From positions 14,367,658-14,431,657 of the forward strand of contig CM030704.1 of the NCBI GenBank assembly GCA_017979445.1: a DNA stretch of 64,000 nucleotides, given 5' to 3'. This DNA comes from Akebia trifoliata (lineage: Eukaryota > Streptophyta > Magnoliopsida > Ranunculales > Lardizabalaceae). The position numbers and the translations under genes were made by a program. Below, piece by piece: positions 46,954 to 59,160 of this stretch; position 1 is the stretch's first letter; every line of letters starts with the position of its first letter. The notes below the pieces were generated by a model that searched no databases, had not been told where the DNA came from, and saw only the letters and a list, made by a program, of their open reading frames with translations.

Positions 46954-47363
46954 TTGCAAAATCCCTATGTTTTAGTGTCCTTTAACTTGTTAATATTCTA
47001 TTTTACTTGTTAAGCTTGCATGTAATATATCTTGTGTTACACTTATTGAAATTTTAGCATGAATCTTTCTTATCACTATGGCGATCACGTTGTAATGTTT
47101 TTAGGAAGGAAAACTTATTATTATTTTTTCAACTCTAGCCTGTATATTGTTGTCTTTGCTTTTGGGTTCAGGTCCATGAATGTCGCAGTTAGAAGAAAGA
47201 CTCAAGAACTTGCAAAAAACTTGGCCTTGCTAAAAGAAGTTGCACATCAACCCCCACCTCACCAAGAGGAGAGGGAAGAGTCAGATAGCTCTTCCTATCC
47301 CTTGTTAGACGAAGAAGAAACATACCTGATTTAGAAGAAGAAAGTAAAGAAGAATAATTACCA
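46954..47363 (+). other. Athila leader
   Basis: 410 bp between PBS and gag. A short frame at 47059-47334 (ending EEETYLI) lies immediately upstream of gag in another phase and may be the decayed gag N-terminus, since its acidic end matches Athila gag leaders in style. This is uncertain. Confidence 0.5.
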
Positions 47364-48530
47364 ATGGCTGAAACCATTAGACAAATATCTTCTTCAACTG
47401 ATGGGGGAACCGCACCAACTTGTATTACTTATCCAGAATCAGCAATCGAAAAAGTAGCTGAGTTTGAATTGAAGAGTGGGTTTTTACACCATTTGCCCAA
47501 ATTCCATGGGCTTACTAATGAAGATCCTCATAAGCATCTCAAGGAGTTTCAGTTTGTGTGTTCAAGTATGTGCCCACAGAATGCGGATCTCAATATTTTG
47601 AAGCTGAAGTCATTCCCTTTCTCACTTGAAGATAGGGCAAAGACTTGGTTGTTTGATCTACCTTCAGGCTATATCAACACATGGGAGAAGTTGATGACTG
47701 AGTTTCTGACTAAGTACTTCCCCACCTCAAGGATTACTGTCTTAAGAAAGTAAATAACTAGAATTGAGCAAAGGAAGGATGAGGCATTTTATGCCTACTA
47801 TGAGAGATTCAAGAGCTTAGTTGCATCATGTCCTTCACATGGGATGAAGGAAGGAAATCTACTTACTTACTTTTATGAGGGACTCCTCCCTCTTGAACGT
47901 CAATTGTTAGATGCTGCTGCTGGAGGTTCTTTGGTGGATAAGACACCTGAAGTTGCTAAGGAGTTGCTCGCCCAACGTGCACTTAATTATCAACAATATG
48001 AGGGAGTGTTAAACTCCACTCGTGGGGTGAATGAGGTATCTTCTAACTCTATTCTTGAGGTAAAAGTTAATAAAATGTCTACTCTTCTATCTCAGGTATT
48101 GAATGTGAATGGAGCACAAGTACAACAAGTTGCTCAAATCTGTGGTGTGTGCTGCACTCAAGGGCATCCAACTGACCAATGTCCCCAACTGATCAATAAT
48201 GGAGGATGGGAGTCTCTTAACGCTATTGGGTTCCAAGGTAATCAAGGCGGACAAAGGTACAACCCTTTTTCTAACACATATAACCCTGGACTTAGAGATC
48301 AACCCAATTTATGTTGGGCCAACAATGATAATATTCAAAACCCTCAAGGACAAGGGCAAGTGTTTCCACGCCCTCCAGGTTTTCTGATGAGACCTCAGGT
48401 ACCTCAAAACTTTGTCTCACCTCAGGTACCTCAAAACTTTGTATCTAATCCTCATGTGCCTACAAATTCTACTACTCCTAATTATGATGAGATTTTAAAG
48501 TCCCTTGCTCAAGGGCAACAAATTTAACTA
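47364..48530 (+). pseudogene. Athila gag
   Basis: Gag of the Athila lineage, starting at ATG 47364 (MAETIRQISSS). The core has FHGLTNEDPHKHLKEF, FSLEDRAKTWLFDLP and WEKLMTEFLTKYFP. One in-frame TAA lies at 47751-47753, after which the same frame continues (RIEQRKDEAFYAYYERF) to 48527. The zinc knuckle is CGVCCTQGHPTDQCP, a complete CX2CX4HX4C. A Pro/Asn/Gln-rich tail includes a duplicated PQVPQNFVS. A one-base shift near 48525 moves into the protease frame. One stop and one shift are the only lesions, so decay is light. Confidence 0.9.
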
Positions 48531-49672
48531 CTGCTACTCAAGCTCTTGTTACAGGTCAACAGGCTCACACTAAAGACATTGTAGAGTTGAAAAAGCAGTT
48601 GGGACAAGTGGTTGGCTTCATGGGAAAGATAACTGAGAGCGAAAAATTGCCTAGCAACACTGTTCCCAACCCAAATATCGAACAAGCTAAAGCTGTTACC
48701 AAAAGGAATGGTAAGACCCTTGTGGATGTTCCCAAAACCCTAAAGAAGGCCCAAGTGACCCACAATGAGGAAAAGGACAAAGAGAAAGATCCTGCCACAT
48801 CAAAGACATAAGTGATTGGTTCTTCATCATATGAGAATGCTTTAAAACCTCGAGGTAATGAGCAAAACCCTAAAAATTCTTTCGATTCTAATCATTTTGC
48901 TCGTGTGCCTTTTCCTAGTAGGTTTGCCAAAACCAAGAAGGATGAATCTGATCAAGCCATCTTGGAGATTTTTAAGAAGGTACAAGTCAACATGCCTTTG
49001 ATTGAGTGTTTGAAGCAAGTGCCAAAATATGCCAAGTTTCTGAAAGAGCTTTGCACTACAAGGAGGCAAACTCATGAGAAAGAGGTGGTAAAGATGAATG
49101 AGACAGTCTCTGCTGTCATCCAAAGGAAATTGCCACCAAAGCTTAAGGATCCAAGGAGTTTTTCTGTTTCTTGTGTGATTGGTACCAATAAATTTGATAA
49201 TGTCATGTTAGACTTAGGAGCTTCAGTTAATGTGATGCCTTATAGTCTTTATGCTTCTTTAGATCTGGGTGAACTTAAAAGTGATAATGTTGTTATCCAA
49301 TTGGCTGATCGATCTAACAAGTATCCTAAAGGATACGTTGAGGATGTTCTTGTGCAGGTGAATCAACTCATTTTTCCCGCTGACTTCTATGTCCTTGATA
49401 TGGAAGAGGCACCCCTAAATTCCACTCCATTATTTTTAGGGCGCCCATTCATGAGGACTGCAAGAACAAAGATCGATGTTTATGGAGGAACATTGACTAA
49501 GGAATTTGATAATGAAATTATACGCTTCAACATCTTTGAAGCTATGCGGTATCCATTGACTGACATTAAACCCTGTTTTTCTATTGATATTATTGATTCT
49601 TTTGCGCAGAGGTTTATGGAAGCAATGGAAGAAGATGAGTTGAAAGTAACACTCTCTCAAGGAGTTGGTTAA
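48531..49672 (+). pseudogene. Athila gag C-terminus and protease
   Basis: One frame from the shift near 48525 to TAA at 49670, with a single in-frame stop at 48809. The first part is a Lys/Glu-rich linker. The section around 48890-49100 (FARVPFPSRF, FKKVQVNMPLIECL, VPKYAKFLKEL) is the region conserved upstream of Athila protease. Protease: FDNVMLDLGASVNVMP with catalytic D-L-G, then FYVLDMEEA and PLFLGRPFMRTA. It ends before RT with a frameshift near 49672. Confidence 0.88.
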
Positions 49673-49704
49673 CTGAGAATGGAGATTCCATTTCTAAAGC
49701 TGAG

Positions 49705-51498
49705 TTGGAGAAGGCTGAAGAGCCCATTGTGATCAGAACCGTGGCCTCCCTTGAGTCCCAACCCATTTTACTAAGGTCTATTCCTCTTTTGTCCCTTCCT
49801 ATTTCTACTAACAAGATGTTACCTTCAGTGATACAGGCCCCTGTACTTAAGCTTAAGGTTTTGCCAGATCACTTGAAGTATGTGTTTTTGGGGGATAAGG
49901 AGACGTTGCCTTTTATTATATCCTCGAAGTTGGAGGAGAATCAAGAGAAGAAGCTTGTGGACATTCTTAAGAAGTACGAGACCGCCATTGGTTGGACTTT
50001 GGCAGATATCAACGGAATCAGCCCAACCATGTGCGTCCATAGAATCCTATTGGAGGATGGTGCCAAACCCACCAGAGAAGCCCAGAGACGCCTACATCCA
50101 CCCATGATGAAGGTAGTGCAAGATGAGATAATAAAATTACTTGATTGTGGCATTATTTACTCTATTTCAGATAGCAAGTGGGTGTCTCCTATTCAAGTTG
50201 TGCCAAAGAAGTCTGGAGTTACTGTAGTGAATAATGAGGAGAATGAGCTAGTACCTCAACGAGTTGTGACTGGTTATCGAGTTTGCATAGATTATAGGAA
50301 GCTCAATGCGTCAACAAGGAAGGACCATTTCCCTCTACCCTTCATCGATCAGATGCTTGAGAGGTTAGTTGGTTACCCTTTTTATTACTTTTTGGATAGA
50401 TATAGTGGGTACAACCAGATCTGTATAGCCCAAGAGGATCAAGAGAAGACCACCTTCACTTGCCCTTTTGGCACTTATGCCTACAGACGTATGCCATTTG
50501 GATTATGCAATGCACCAGGTACATTTCAACGTTGTATGCTTTCCATTTTTTCTGAATACATTGAGAATATCATTGAGGTCTTTATGGATGATTTTAGTGT
50601 CTTTGGTAGAGATTTTGATGCATGCTTAGGAAATTTGAAACTTATTTTAAAACGTTGTGTTGAAACTAACTTGGTTCTGAATTGGGAAAAGTGTCACTTC
50701 ATGGTGACTCAAGGGATTGTTTTAGGACATATTATATCTGCTAGGGGGATTGAGGTTGATAAATCTAAGGTAGATCTTGTGCGTTACTTACCCTCTTCCA
50801 CTTGTGTGAGAGAGGTTCGGTCATTTCTTGGTCATGTAGGATTTTACAGGAGATTTATCAAGGATTTCTCCAAGGCATCAAGGCCCTTGTGCCGGTTGCT
50901 CCAAATAGACACTTCATTTGAGTTTGATGAGGAGTGCAAGAAGGCTTTTGAGAAGTTGAAGGAGTTATTGACTATTGCTCCAATTATGTCTCCACCTAAT
51001 TGGTCCTTACCTTTTGAATTGATGTGTGACGCCTCAGATTACGCTGTTGGGGCTGTGTTGGGGCAAAGAATAGATAAGAAGCCTTATGCTATCTACTATG
51101 CCTCTAGGACGCTCAATGATGCCCAACTGAACTATTCCACAACAGAAAAAAAGCTCCTTGTTGTGGTTTTCGCTTTAGATAAATTTCGCTCTTATTTACT
51201 TCAAACTAAAGTTATTGTTTATACTGATCATGCAGCTTTGAAGTATTTGATGACAAAGAAGGAAGCCAAACCGAGGCTAATTAAATGGGTGTTGTTACTT
51301 CAAGAATTCGATTTGGAGATCAAAAACAAAAAGGGGGGTGAAAACTTGGTAGCCGACCATTTGAGCAGACTTGTACATGAGGAGGACACCTTACCCTTAC
51401 AAGAATCATTCCCAGATGAGCAGCTCTTTGGGATTGAGGTAAGTGAACCGTGGTATGCGGATATTGTGAATTATTTAGTTACTAAGCAATTCCCCTGA
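49705..51498 (+). CDS. Athila reverse transcriptase-RNase H (open 597-codon frame)
   Basis: RT plus RNase H in one uninterrupted frame, the longest open frame in the window. [38 protein letters not shown] (first catalytic Asp; Arg stands where Gly is usual), [14 protein letters not shown], and catalytic FMDD at about residues 294-297. The connection has [15 protein letters not shown]. RNase [36 protein letters not shown] (family usually TEKEL), [11 protein letters not shown] and [11 protein letters not shown]. It starts without an authentic ATG context, as a polyprotein segment would, and ends with TGA at 51496 where integrase continues in another frame. The enzyme is probably impaired by the substitutions, and alone it is cut off from gag, protease and integrase. 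Confidence 0.85.
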   Translation: MEKAEEPIVIRTVASLESQPILLRSIPLLSLPISTNKMLPSVIQAPVLKLKVLPDHLKYVFLGDKETLPFIISSKLEENQEKKLVDILKKYETAIGWTLADINGISPTMCVHRILLEDGAKPTREAQRRLHPPMMKVVQDEIIKLLDCGIIYSISDSKWVSPIQVVPKKSGVTVVNNEENELVPQRVVTGYRVCIDYRKLNASTRKDHFPLPFIDQMLERLVGYPFYYFLDRYSGYNQICIAQEDQEKTTFTCPFGTYAYRRMPFGLCNAPGTFQRCMLSIFSEYIENIIEVFMDDFSVFGRDFDACLGNLKLILKRCVETNLVLNWEKCHFMVTQGIVLGHIISARGIEVDKSKVDLVRYLPSSTCVREVRSFLGHVGFYRRFIKDFSKASRPLCRLLQIDTSFEFDEECKKAFEKLKELLTIAPIMSPPNWSLPFELMCDASDYAVGAVLGQRIDKKPYAIYYASRTLNDAQLNYSTTEKKLLVVVFALDKFRSYLLQTKVIVYTDHAALKYLMTKKEAKPRLIKWVLLLQEFDLEIKNKKGGENLVADHLSRLVHEEDTLPLQESFPDEQLFGIEVSEPWYADIVNYLVTKQFP

Positions 51499-52748
51499 TA
51501 CTTTACCTCAGTCTAATAAAGAAAAGCTTAAGAAAATGGCTAGATATTATATATGGGATGAACGTTATTTGTGGAAGCATTGTAGTGATCAAATCATTAG
51601 GAGGTGTGTCTCTGAATCTGAGCATAAATCTATACTTGCCTATTGTCATTCTGAGTCTTGTGGTGGACATTTTGATGCACGTCAGACAGCCCGTAAGGTA
51701 TTAAATTGTGGTTTCTTTTGGCCCTCTATTTCTAAGGATGCATATATGTACTGCATGACTTGTGATAGGTGCTAGAGAACAGGTAACTTAGGTTCTAAAG
51801 ATCAAATGCCCATACCCCATATCATAACTGTTGAGATTTTCGATGTCTGGGGCATTGATTTCATGGGGCCGTTTCCTTCATCTAATGGTTTTTTTACATT
51901 CTTTTGGCTGTTGATTATGTGTCCAAGTGGGTGGAGGCTAAGGCCACCAGAACTAATGATTCTAAAGTTGTTACAGATTTCTTGAGATCTAATATATTTA
52001 CTAGGTTTGGAGTGCCTCGTGCGATTATTAGTGATGGTGGATTACACTTCTGCAACAAAACAATTGAGGCTCTTATGAAGAAATACAAGGTGAATCACAA
52101 GGTAGCAACACCATATCATCCTCAAATGAATGGATAAGCAGAGGTCTCAAATCGTGAGATTAAAGAAATTTTGGAAAAGACTGTGGGTCCTACACGCAAG
52201 GATTGGAGTAAAAGACTTGATGATTCACTTTGGGCCTATAGGACAGCATACAAAACGCCAATTGGGATGTCTCTATTCAACTTATCTATGGTAAGGCATG
52301 TCATTTACAAGTTGAGTTTGAGCATATGGCGTGGTGGGCTGTTAAGTCTTTCAACTTAGACATTGATGAGGTCGGTTTACATAGAAAACTACAACTGAAT
52401 GAACTTGAGGAGATTAGAAACGAGGCATTTGATAGTGCATGGATCTACAAAGAGAAAACTAGAGCTTTTCATGATAAGATGATCCGTGGCAAGGCCTTTG
52501 TTGTGGGCCAAAAAGTTCTTCTTTTCCATTCTAAACTTAAACTTTTTCCTGGTAAGTTACGTTCTCGATGGGTAGGTCCTTTCGTTGTCACTAATGTTTT
52601 TCCTCATGGTGCTGTGCAAATAAAAAGTGAAAAAACTGGAAATGAATTCAAGGTGAATGGCCATCGCTTGAAGCCTTACTATGAGGCTTTTAAGGAGCAC
52701 ACTGTGGAAGAAGTACCCCTCCTTGAGGCTCCACTCACAAAGGACTAA
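51499..52748 (+). pseudogene. Athila integrase
   Basis: Integrase in pieces. Piece 1 (51536-51775): zinc-binding H...H (HSESCGGHFDA) and CMTCDRC, then TAG. Core: first Asp in WGIDFMGPF (about 51850). A frameshift near 51890 follows, then [13 protein letters not shown] and [10 protein letters not shown] (second Asp). A TAA falls at 52135 where NG(Q)AE is expected, so the catalytic Glu in AEVSNREIK follows a stop. Another frameshift is near 52270. The last piece (52326-52748) has [33 protein letters not shown] (GPF/Y) and [10 protein letters not shown]. Not functional. Confidence 0.88.
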
Positions 52749-54470
52749 AAACGAGGTACAAAGTCTAGGCTGAAGGACTGTAAACATTCAAGCGCTATTG
52801 GGAGGCAACCCAATTCAACCAAGGCTATTGAGGATACATCGAAACAGATTTGCATTTTCTTTCTCTCCTCTATTTACTTTGGTTGATTTCATTTTTTATT
52901 TTATTGTGTGATTTTCGTGAATACCTTGCTCATGTTTATATTTCTACTTACAGGCTTATTCTGATCTACATTGAGGATAATGAAGGATTTAAGTGTGGGA
53001 GAGGGATTTACACCTTTAATTTTCAAAAAAAAAAAAAATTAAAAAAAAATATTTAACAAAAAATTAAAATATTAAAAAAAAAATTATTTTTTTCTTAGAA
53101 TTCCTTCCAACTCAATGATGAAACTGATTCTTAAGATAGATGGCTTGTAGATAGACTTGAGCATACTTTTACAGATAAAACAAGAAATGGAGTTAATTTG
53201 CTTATATCTTAGTCATACTTTGAAATTTTTATGCACATTAGCCTTGATTCGAGTAATCTGTTATCTTAAAGTGAAGCATAGAGACATATTGAATGATACT
53301 TGCATAATTCCGCAATATTTGTGAGCTATTCGAGCCTTATAATTGATTCATTATACATATCAATTTAAACTTCTTTTCTGAGTGCATATTGTGAATATCA
53401 TGTTTTCTAGAACTTGCTTTAAACCCGCTTGAGACAATTTTACATGTTCAGATTTGGAGAAGACGAAGGCAAATTAGGATTTTACCACCATGACCAAATA
53501 GCCTTTGTCCTGATTGTGATTTGACCCTTAGAGCCTTCATTAGCCTATTTTCTTCATTAACCCACATTCACTTACTCTGTTGAACTTAAACACTTTACCT
53601 ACCCTTTTCCTTGGAACTAATGAGCTTGGATCTTGTTTGTAAGATATTGGGAAGGGTGGAAAAGCATAAGTGCTGGGGAGGATGTCATGTGATTTTAAGG
53701 TGTTAGAATTGAAAAAAAAAAAAAAAGATTGTGATAAAAGGAGAAGTAGGGACATGAGAAGAAGTGTTGTGATTTAAAGAATACAAGTTCTGAAGAAATT
53801 GGAGCATTACAAATCTCTAAAGCAAAGTGAAAAGAAAAATTGATGAAATCTACCTCAGAGTGATCGAAATGTGGTACTTAATGATAAAAACCTATTTATT
53901 GACATTTCTAATTGCTTTCTAGGTTTGAGGAAATTTTGTGATATCCTTTCTCTTCCTTCTTATGAACCCTTGACCCTTTAGCCCCATAACAACATTTTCA
54001 AAGACCTCTTGATCCTTTGATGTTCTGTTTAAATGTGGAGAGTGGGTGGACAAGCAAGTCTATGGTTTAAACTGTTTTCACAAGTGTTTGAGTGATTAGT
54101 GTAGCTAGCACCATATCAAATTGAGAGAAAACCAGAGTGATACATCGTGAGAAGTAAAGTTTGATACAATTTGTGCATTAACTTGAGGATGCATATTACA
54201 CTTATATTTGGCTAAACACACACACACACACTCCAAGTATGAATGCTATATAGTCTTAATAACTCTGTGACTTATTTTTGAAGTAAACTTGTGCTCTTCC
54301 TACTTTATTATGTCATACCATCTAAAGGATCTCTGATATGTAAATTGGAAGGATTAGAGTCATTTAATTTGTGTTATGTCATTGTAGTGTTTTTAGTTAG
54401 TCTTTCTTGTTTTCCTTGAGTTTCTACATGGTTACATTTTGTTTTGTTTTGCCCGAGGACGAGCAAAAGT
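52749..54470 (+). other. Athila 3' region without an env-like gene
   Basis: 1.7 kb between integrase and PPT. Some Athila members carry an env-like frame here; I see no frame beyond about 75 codons and no signal or membrane segment pattern. An internal purine tract, AAGTGTGGGAGAGGGATTT, lies at 52991-53009 after an ATTGAGGATAATGAAGG block. Poly-A tracts lie at 53026-53090 and 53713. Confidence 0.7.
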
Positions 54471-54486
54471 TAAGTGTGGGGGAATT
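54471..54486 (+). other. Athila polypurine tract
   Basis: TAAGTGTGGGGGAATT directly before the 3' LTR start TGATAAGAATGC. Confidence 0.8.
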
Positions 54487-56191
54487 TGATAAGAATGCAA
54501 AATGTCATATTTTTCTTCTTAATATTTAGTCTTTTATACATATTTAGTGCCTAAATGTACTCATTATTCTTTTATTTGGATTTAGGATGGAAATGGAGGT
54601 GTTAAGTGCAAAACGAAATTAATTGGGCAATTTTGGATAGTTTCAATATTACTTCGTAATCTGGGCATAATTCTCTCATCCGAACTCTGATTGAGATGAT
54701 TCAAAATGCTATGGAATGCTGAGAAAAACATCTACAACTTTTATGTTTTGAGTTGTGAGAGATATTGGTTGTATCAAGGTCAAAATCAGGTTTGAAGTTA
54801 TTGTACGTACACTATTGACGTGAATTTGACACGGATTTGACGAGGTTTATTTTCGAAAGTCTCCAAATCTGGTGCACGAAAATTCCAACTAAAAACACCA
54901 CTTTCCTAATTATATTAGGACTTTACTTTACTTTTAATAATTTTTCCTTAATTAGTCAGATTTTGATATTGTTATTGGAAGATAAGATTTAGAATATTTT
55001 TAGGAGATTTTATAGGCTTCTAAGGAGGAAAAAAATAACGTGTAGAGAAAAAAAAAAGGCTTGAAAAAGATCTCTCTCTCTCTCTCTCGCTATTATTTGA
55101 TTTTAATATTTTCTTGAGGAAAGAAGGGTTGAAACTTGGGGAACTAGCGACCATAAGAAGAAGAGTTGCTAATTTTTGTGAACTAGTTGCCAAAAAGAAG
55201 ATAAATTTCTGTCATAAGGAAGAGTTGCTGAAATTGACAAGTTGCGGAAATCACCACCAACACATCACAAACTTCTTTGGTCGTGTTAAAAAGTGTAATC
55301 CTTATGACTAGTTTATTTTTATTTGTTTCAACCATGGTTTTTATTGGATTAAAGATTATTTTGTTGGATTTTTATATTGGAATTTGTTAATTCAATGAGT
55401 TAGTAACTTTCAGATTTGTTAATTGATATTTTCGGATTGGTGAGATATAGACACATGAATTGGTGATCTTAATTATGTATGCTGAATTTTCAGTTCGATT
55501 ATATTGAAAACTTTGATATTAATTGTCATTGAAACCATAGTTGTATCTCTAATCACCTAATTGATTTGAGGTATGATTTAAAAGTGGTAAAAACTATGAA
55601 CAATAGTTGTGATCTGAAAATTGCATGTTCTTTAGCCATGGACTTTTCCATAGGTTTGAGGAGTAGGTTATTAATCATAATTCCTTTTAATCTTAATGAT
55701 TTGTTTAAGAAGTTGTAAAGATACGCTGAGTATTAACTTGATTGCTTAATCAAAATAACTAGGTGATGGACTTTTCCAAAATCCTAGGGTTTGTCTAAGA
55801 AGGAATTTATAAAATGCATGATCTCTTTAGGCTTGCACTTTGATTCAATTCGGATATGTAATTAAGGCATGAAATTCGCTTTCTATGTTGAAGCAATTTG
55901 ATTAGTCATTTAATGAATTTAATTTTCTGAATTGTGAGAGAAGATGATCAATTGTAAATATTTATTTCTTTAATTTTTATTTTTATTTTTTTAAATCCGA
56001 ATCGTCAAAATTGAAAACCCCTTAAATTTGTGTAATATGTTTGTTTCAAACTAGTTAATTAAACTAACTAAAATTTGTTATGACTCTTTAGAATAAGAGT
56101 ACCCGCAATCCCCGGCCAATAACGATACCCTACAAATCACTTTACTACAATCTTCTATATGGTTTATTGATGACTAAAAATATGGCTATCA
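54487..56191 (+). repeat. Athila 3' LTR
   Basis: A 1705-bp partner of 45259-46933, ending TATGGCTATCA. It retains about 45 bp (ATTAATTGGGCAATTTTGG region near 54615) missing from the 5' LTR. Confidence 0.93.
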
Positions 56192-56239
56192 AAAAGTCAA
56201 AGTATGTTTTTAAGATTTCTTCAAAAATATCACCTTTAC
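56192..56239. repeat. 48-bp direct repeat flanking Athila, right copy
   Basis: Starts at the first base after the Athila 3' LTR and matches 45211-45258 at 45 of 48 positions. Confidence 0.9.
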
Positions 56240-57377
56240 CCTCATACAAATGAAAAATTCAAAAAGAAATACCTTAAACCTCATGTTATTCTCTTTATTT
56301 TTAGGATTAGACCACTTTATCCCCAAAACTTCTCTAAAAACTCTATATCTAAAACCATCTCTAAATGGGATTAGACTATTTTTTATGGATAATTCATGAT
56401 CTCAACTCCATCTCTAAATCTAAAACTCTACCAAAACCCTTACTCATTCTCTCATCTTCCAACCTCAAACTCAACAACTCTCATCTTCTATTCTCAATTA
56501 AATCATTCAACTTTCAAGTTCATTTTTCAGGACTCAAGATCATTCAAGAATATTAAAAGGGCGAGATGAGTGTTGTAGTTTATTTTTAAACTCTTTTTAG
56601 CTTGCATTTTCTTCTTCTATCCTTATCTTTTTTCTTTTTAGTAGCCTTTAGGATGTAATAGAGTACCCTCCTTTATCTCGAGTAGATTGAACCTCAACCT
56701 TGGACATGGAATGCTTGAGGCAGTTTGGTCGAAAGAATGGAGGTTGAAGCCCTTTTTAACCCATTTTCTCTCATACATCATATGTACACTTTGCACACAC
56801 ACCACACATGTTTGGCCATGATGAAGAAAAGTGTTACTCTCTCGATAGGGTTGAAACACTAAGTTTCTAGCCAAACATGCATGCATTAAAGTTATGGATC
56901 TAAGGGAATTTCATAAATGAAATTTCTCTAAAATCCTAAATTAACAATTCAACTCATGTAAAATATGATAACTCTACATGATATCCTCTTCTATAGGATA
57001 TTTCTCATGTCAACACTAATATTTAATCATCTTTCAAAGAGGTTCATGCTCACCATATGCACACATCCACTTCATGCATGTCATGCATTTTTATTGTTAT
57101 GACATTCTTGTCAAAATGACAAATTTGAAAAGTAACCACCTTAGGTGGAGAGAATGGGGTACTTAACACCTTCCCCATTTTCTACCCGAATCTCCTTACC
57201 TAGATCTTAGGTAAACTACACATTTTCCATTATGAGAGTCACTAAAATATTATGAAAAATGAATTTTCTAAAAAATTGATTCGAGTGCCCATGTACACCC
57301 ATTTCTAAGAAAAGAATGGCGGTGACTCCAAACAACGTAGCATTGAGGTTTGAATAATGAAATTCTCATATCTACAA
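56240..57377 (+). repeat. Tat3 LTR, part 2
   Basis: Continues the LTR begun at 44338. The U5-like end has TACTTAACACCTTCCCC and GGCGGTGACTCC, as in other Tat LTRs. It ends TCTACA, the inverse of the TGTAGA start, three bases before the PBS. LTR length without Athila and one 48-bp repeat is about 2.06 kb. Confidence 0.75.
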
Positions 57378-57380
57378 CTT

Positions 57381-57398
57381 GGCGACTCCATTGGGGAG
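57381..57398 (+). other. Tat3 primer binding site
   Basis: TGGCGACTCCATTGGGGA, differing from the Tat1 PBS by one base. Confidence 0.85.
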
Positions 57399-58525
57399 GT
57401 TGCAGGTTCAAACCATGACTATTTGGCCATTTGTAAAAAGTTTTAAAAAAATTTGATATGTGTTCACTAACATTTTTGTTGTTTGTGTTTTGTATGGTAC
57501 TTTATTTTCTTATTCTTTTGGAATTGAATTAATATTTTCTTTGTCTTGTGTGAATTGAATGCTTGTAAGGGGGGTTGATACTTCGTGTTTTTGTAAAATG
57601 CACTTGTGAACTTACATTTGCATAGCCCATTACACAAAGCTCCTCTACATATAAAAGTTTAAAATCCAGATGCTTAGTAGTTTCATGACTTGAGATCGTT
57701 TATTTCAGGTACGGGGACGAACACATCCAAACCAATCACCAACCTAAGATGTGTGTACTTTGGTATGCATTGAGGTTTGAAGAATGGGTAACCGTGAAGT
57801 CACCTATAACCTCATGCATTAAACACGATTAGAGGCTTAGGACACAATTTTGAGAAAATGATTTATCAACCTCCTCGTTGTTGTAATTTTTTCGATCTAA
57901 GGAAACAACTTTGTAAAATTTATTTTGAAACCCATGAAGGTAACATTGTATAGAATTTGGGAGTTCTTTCTTTTATTCTCCCCTAGGTAAAAGGGGGGCA
58001 TCTTCATTTTCAAGTTTACTCATCTTATTTTTGCATAGGTGAAAAAAAATTTGAAAAATTTTCAGCTCAAGAACAATAGTGAATAATGCACTCAAAACCA
58101 ATGAGCATTGTGCCCATGACAAATTTTAGAAATTTTTTTTATTTCTGGTCCATTTTTGAAGCATGGATAGGTATAATTTATACCTATCCATTTTTAAAAA
58201 ACGGATAAGTATAAATTATGCTTATCCATTTTTTAAAAACGGATCCCAAAAAAAAAAAAATGCTAATTTTATTCCTTATATCAGTTTTAACAACTTTTCT
58301 CTTGGACTTTATTTTTATTTTGAATTTTAATGTTTCAAAATGATCAAATGAATCACTTTTATCATTAAATTTATGGCCCACCACTAGCCACTTTTTGTTT
58401 GATCCAAATGGAGCTTGCCTACTATTTTTTACAGATCAAAATTGATTCCGACCCAACATGACAAATTATCGACCTCAATCACAATCAAATTTACCATCAT
58501 CCATCATCAAAGATCAATTCAAATC
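57399..58525 (+). other. Tat3 internal leader, no gag
   Basis: 1.1 kb after the PBS with no coding frame and no match to the Tat1 or Tat2 leader or gag. A pair of inverted words (CTTATCC/GGATAAG around TATAATTTATAC) lies at 58165-58235. The rest of the element is not in the window or has been lost. Confidence 0.5.
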
Positions 58526-59160
58526 AGGTCCATGACTCATATCCAATCTAAATCGGTTCCACGACCTGAATCCAACTCAAATTGGGTCTCTAACCCATAT
58601 CCATTTCGAATTGTGTCCATGACCTGTATCCAATCCAAATTGGGTCCATGACCCGAATCCATCTCAAATTGAGTCTACGACCCATACCAATGTCTAATTG
58701 GGTTCACGACCCATATCTATTTTGAATCAGGTCCACGACCTGAATCCAACTCAAATTGGGTCCACGACCCATATCCATTTATAATCAGATCCACGACCCA
58801 TATCCAATCCGAATCGGATCCATGACCTGTATCTATTTTGAATTAGGTTCACGGCCCATAAACAATCCGACCCGGGTCCATGAACCGTATCCAATCTGAA
58901 TTGGGTTTTCAACCCATATCCATTTCGAATCGGGTCCACAACATATATCAAATCTAAATCGGGTCCATGACCCATATCTATTTCGAATTGAGTCCATGAC
59001 ACATATCCAATCCGAATTGGGTCCACAATCCATATCCAATCCGAATTGGGTCTACGACCCATATCCATTTCGAACCGGGTCTACGACCCGTATCTAATCC
59101 AAATTGGGTCAACGACTTAATCTGACCCAAACCAGGTCCATGATCCTTATTTAACCTAAA
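58526..59160. repeat. 29-bp minisatellite, about 22 copies
   Basis: Units of 29 bp with the core GGGTCCACGACCCATATCC followed by either AATCCGAATT or ATTTCGAATC. Each good unit contains the perfect inverted repeat GGGTC-CAC/CAT-GACCC. Copies are degenerate. Open frames of 105 and 68 codons on the minus strand (58751-59068 and 58833-59039) arise because few units hold stops; three units make 29 codons. They are not called genes. Confidence 0.9.

Larger units (their letters stand above)
45259..56191 (+). mobile_element. Athila-like LTR retrotransposon
   Basis: A 10.9-kb element with LTRs of 1675 and 1705 bp, a tRNA-Asp-type PBS, gag with zinc knuckle, protease, RT, RNase H, integrase, a long 3' non-coding part and a PPT. 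The PBS TGGCGCCGCTGCTGGGGA, the gag style (NTWEKLMTEFLTKYFP), the DLGAS protease and the FMDD RT fit the Athila lineage. No env-like frame is visible. There are few lesions overall. Confidence 0.92.

Noticed and set aside
53540..53755. Possible env-like frame with hydrophobic start in the Athila 3' region (minus strand)
   Set aside because: Wrong strand, 71 codons, and the hydrophobic part is poly-A/T read as Phe and Leu.
58751..59068. 105-codon minus-strand open frame
   Set aside because: Made of 29-bp minisatellite units; no start context, no domain, and frames overlap each other.
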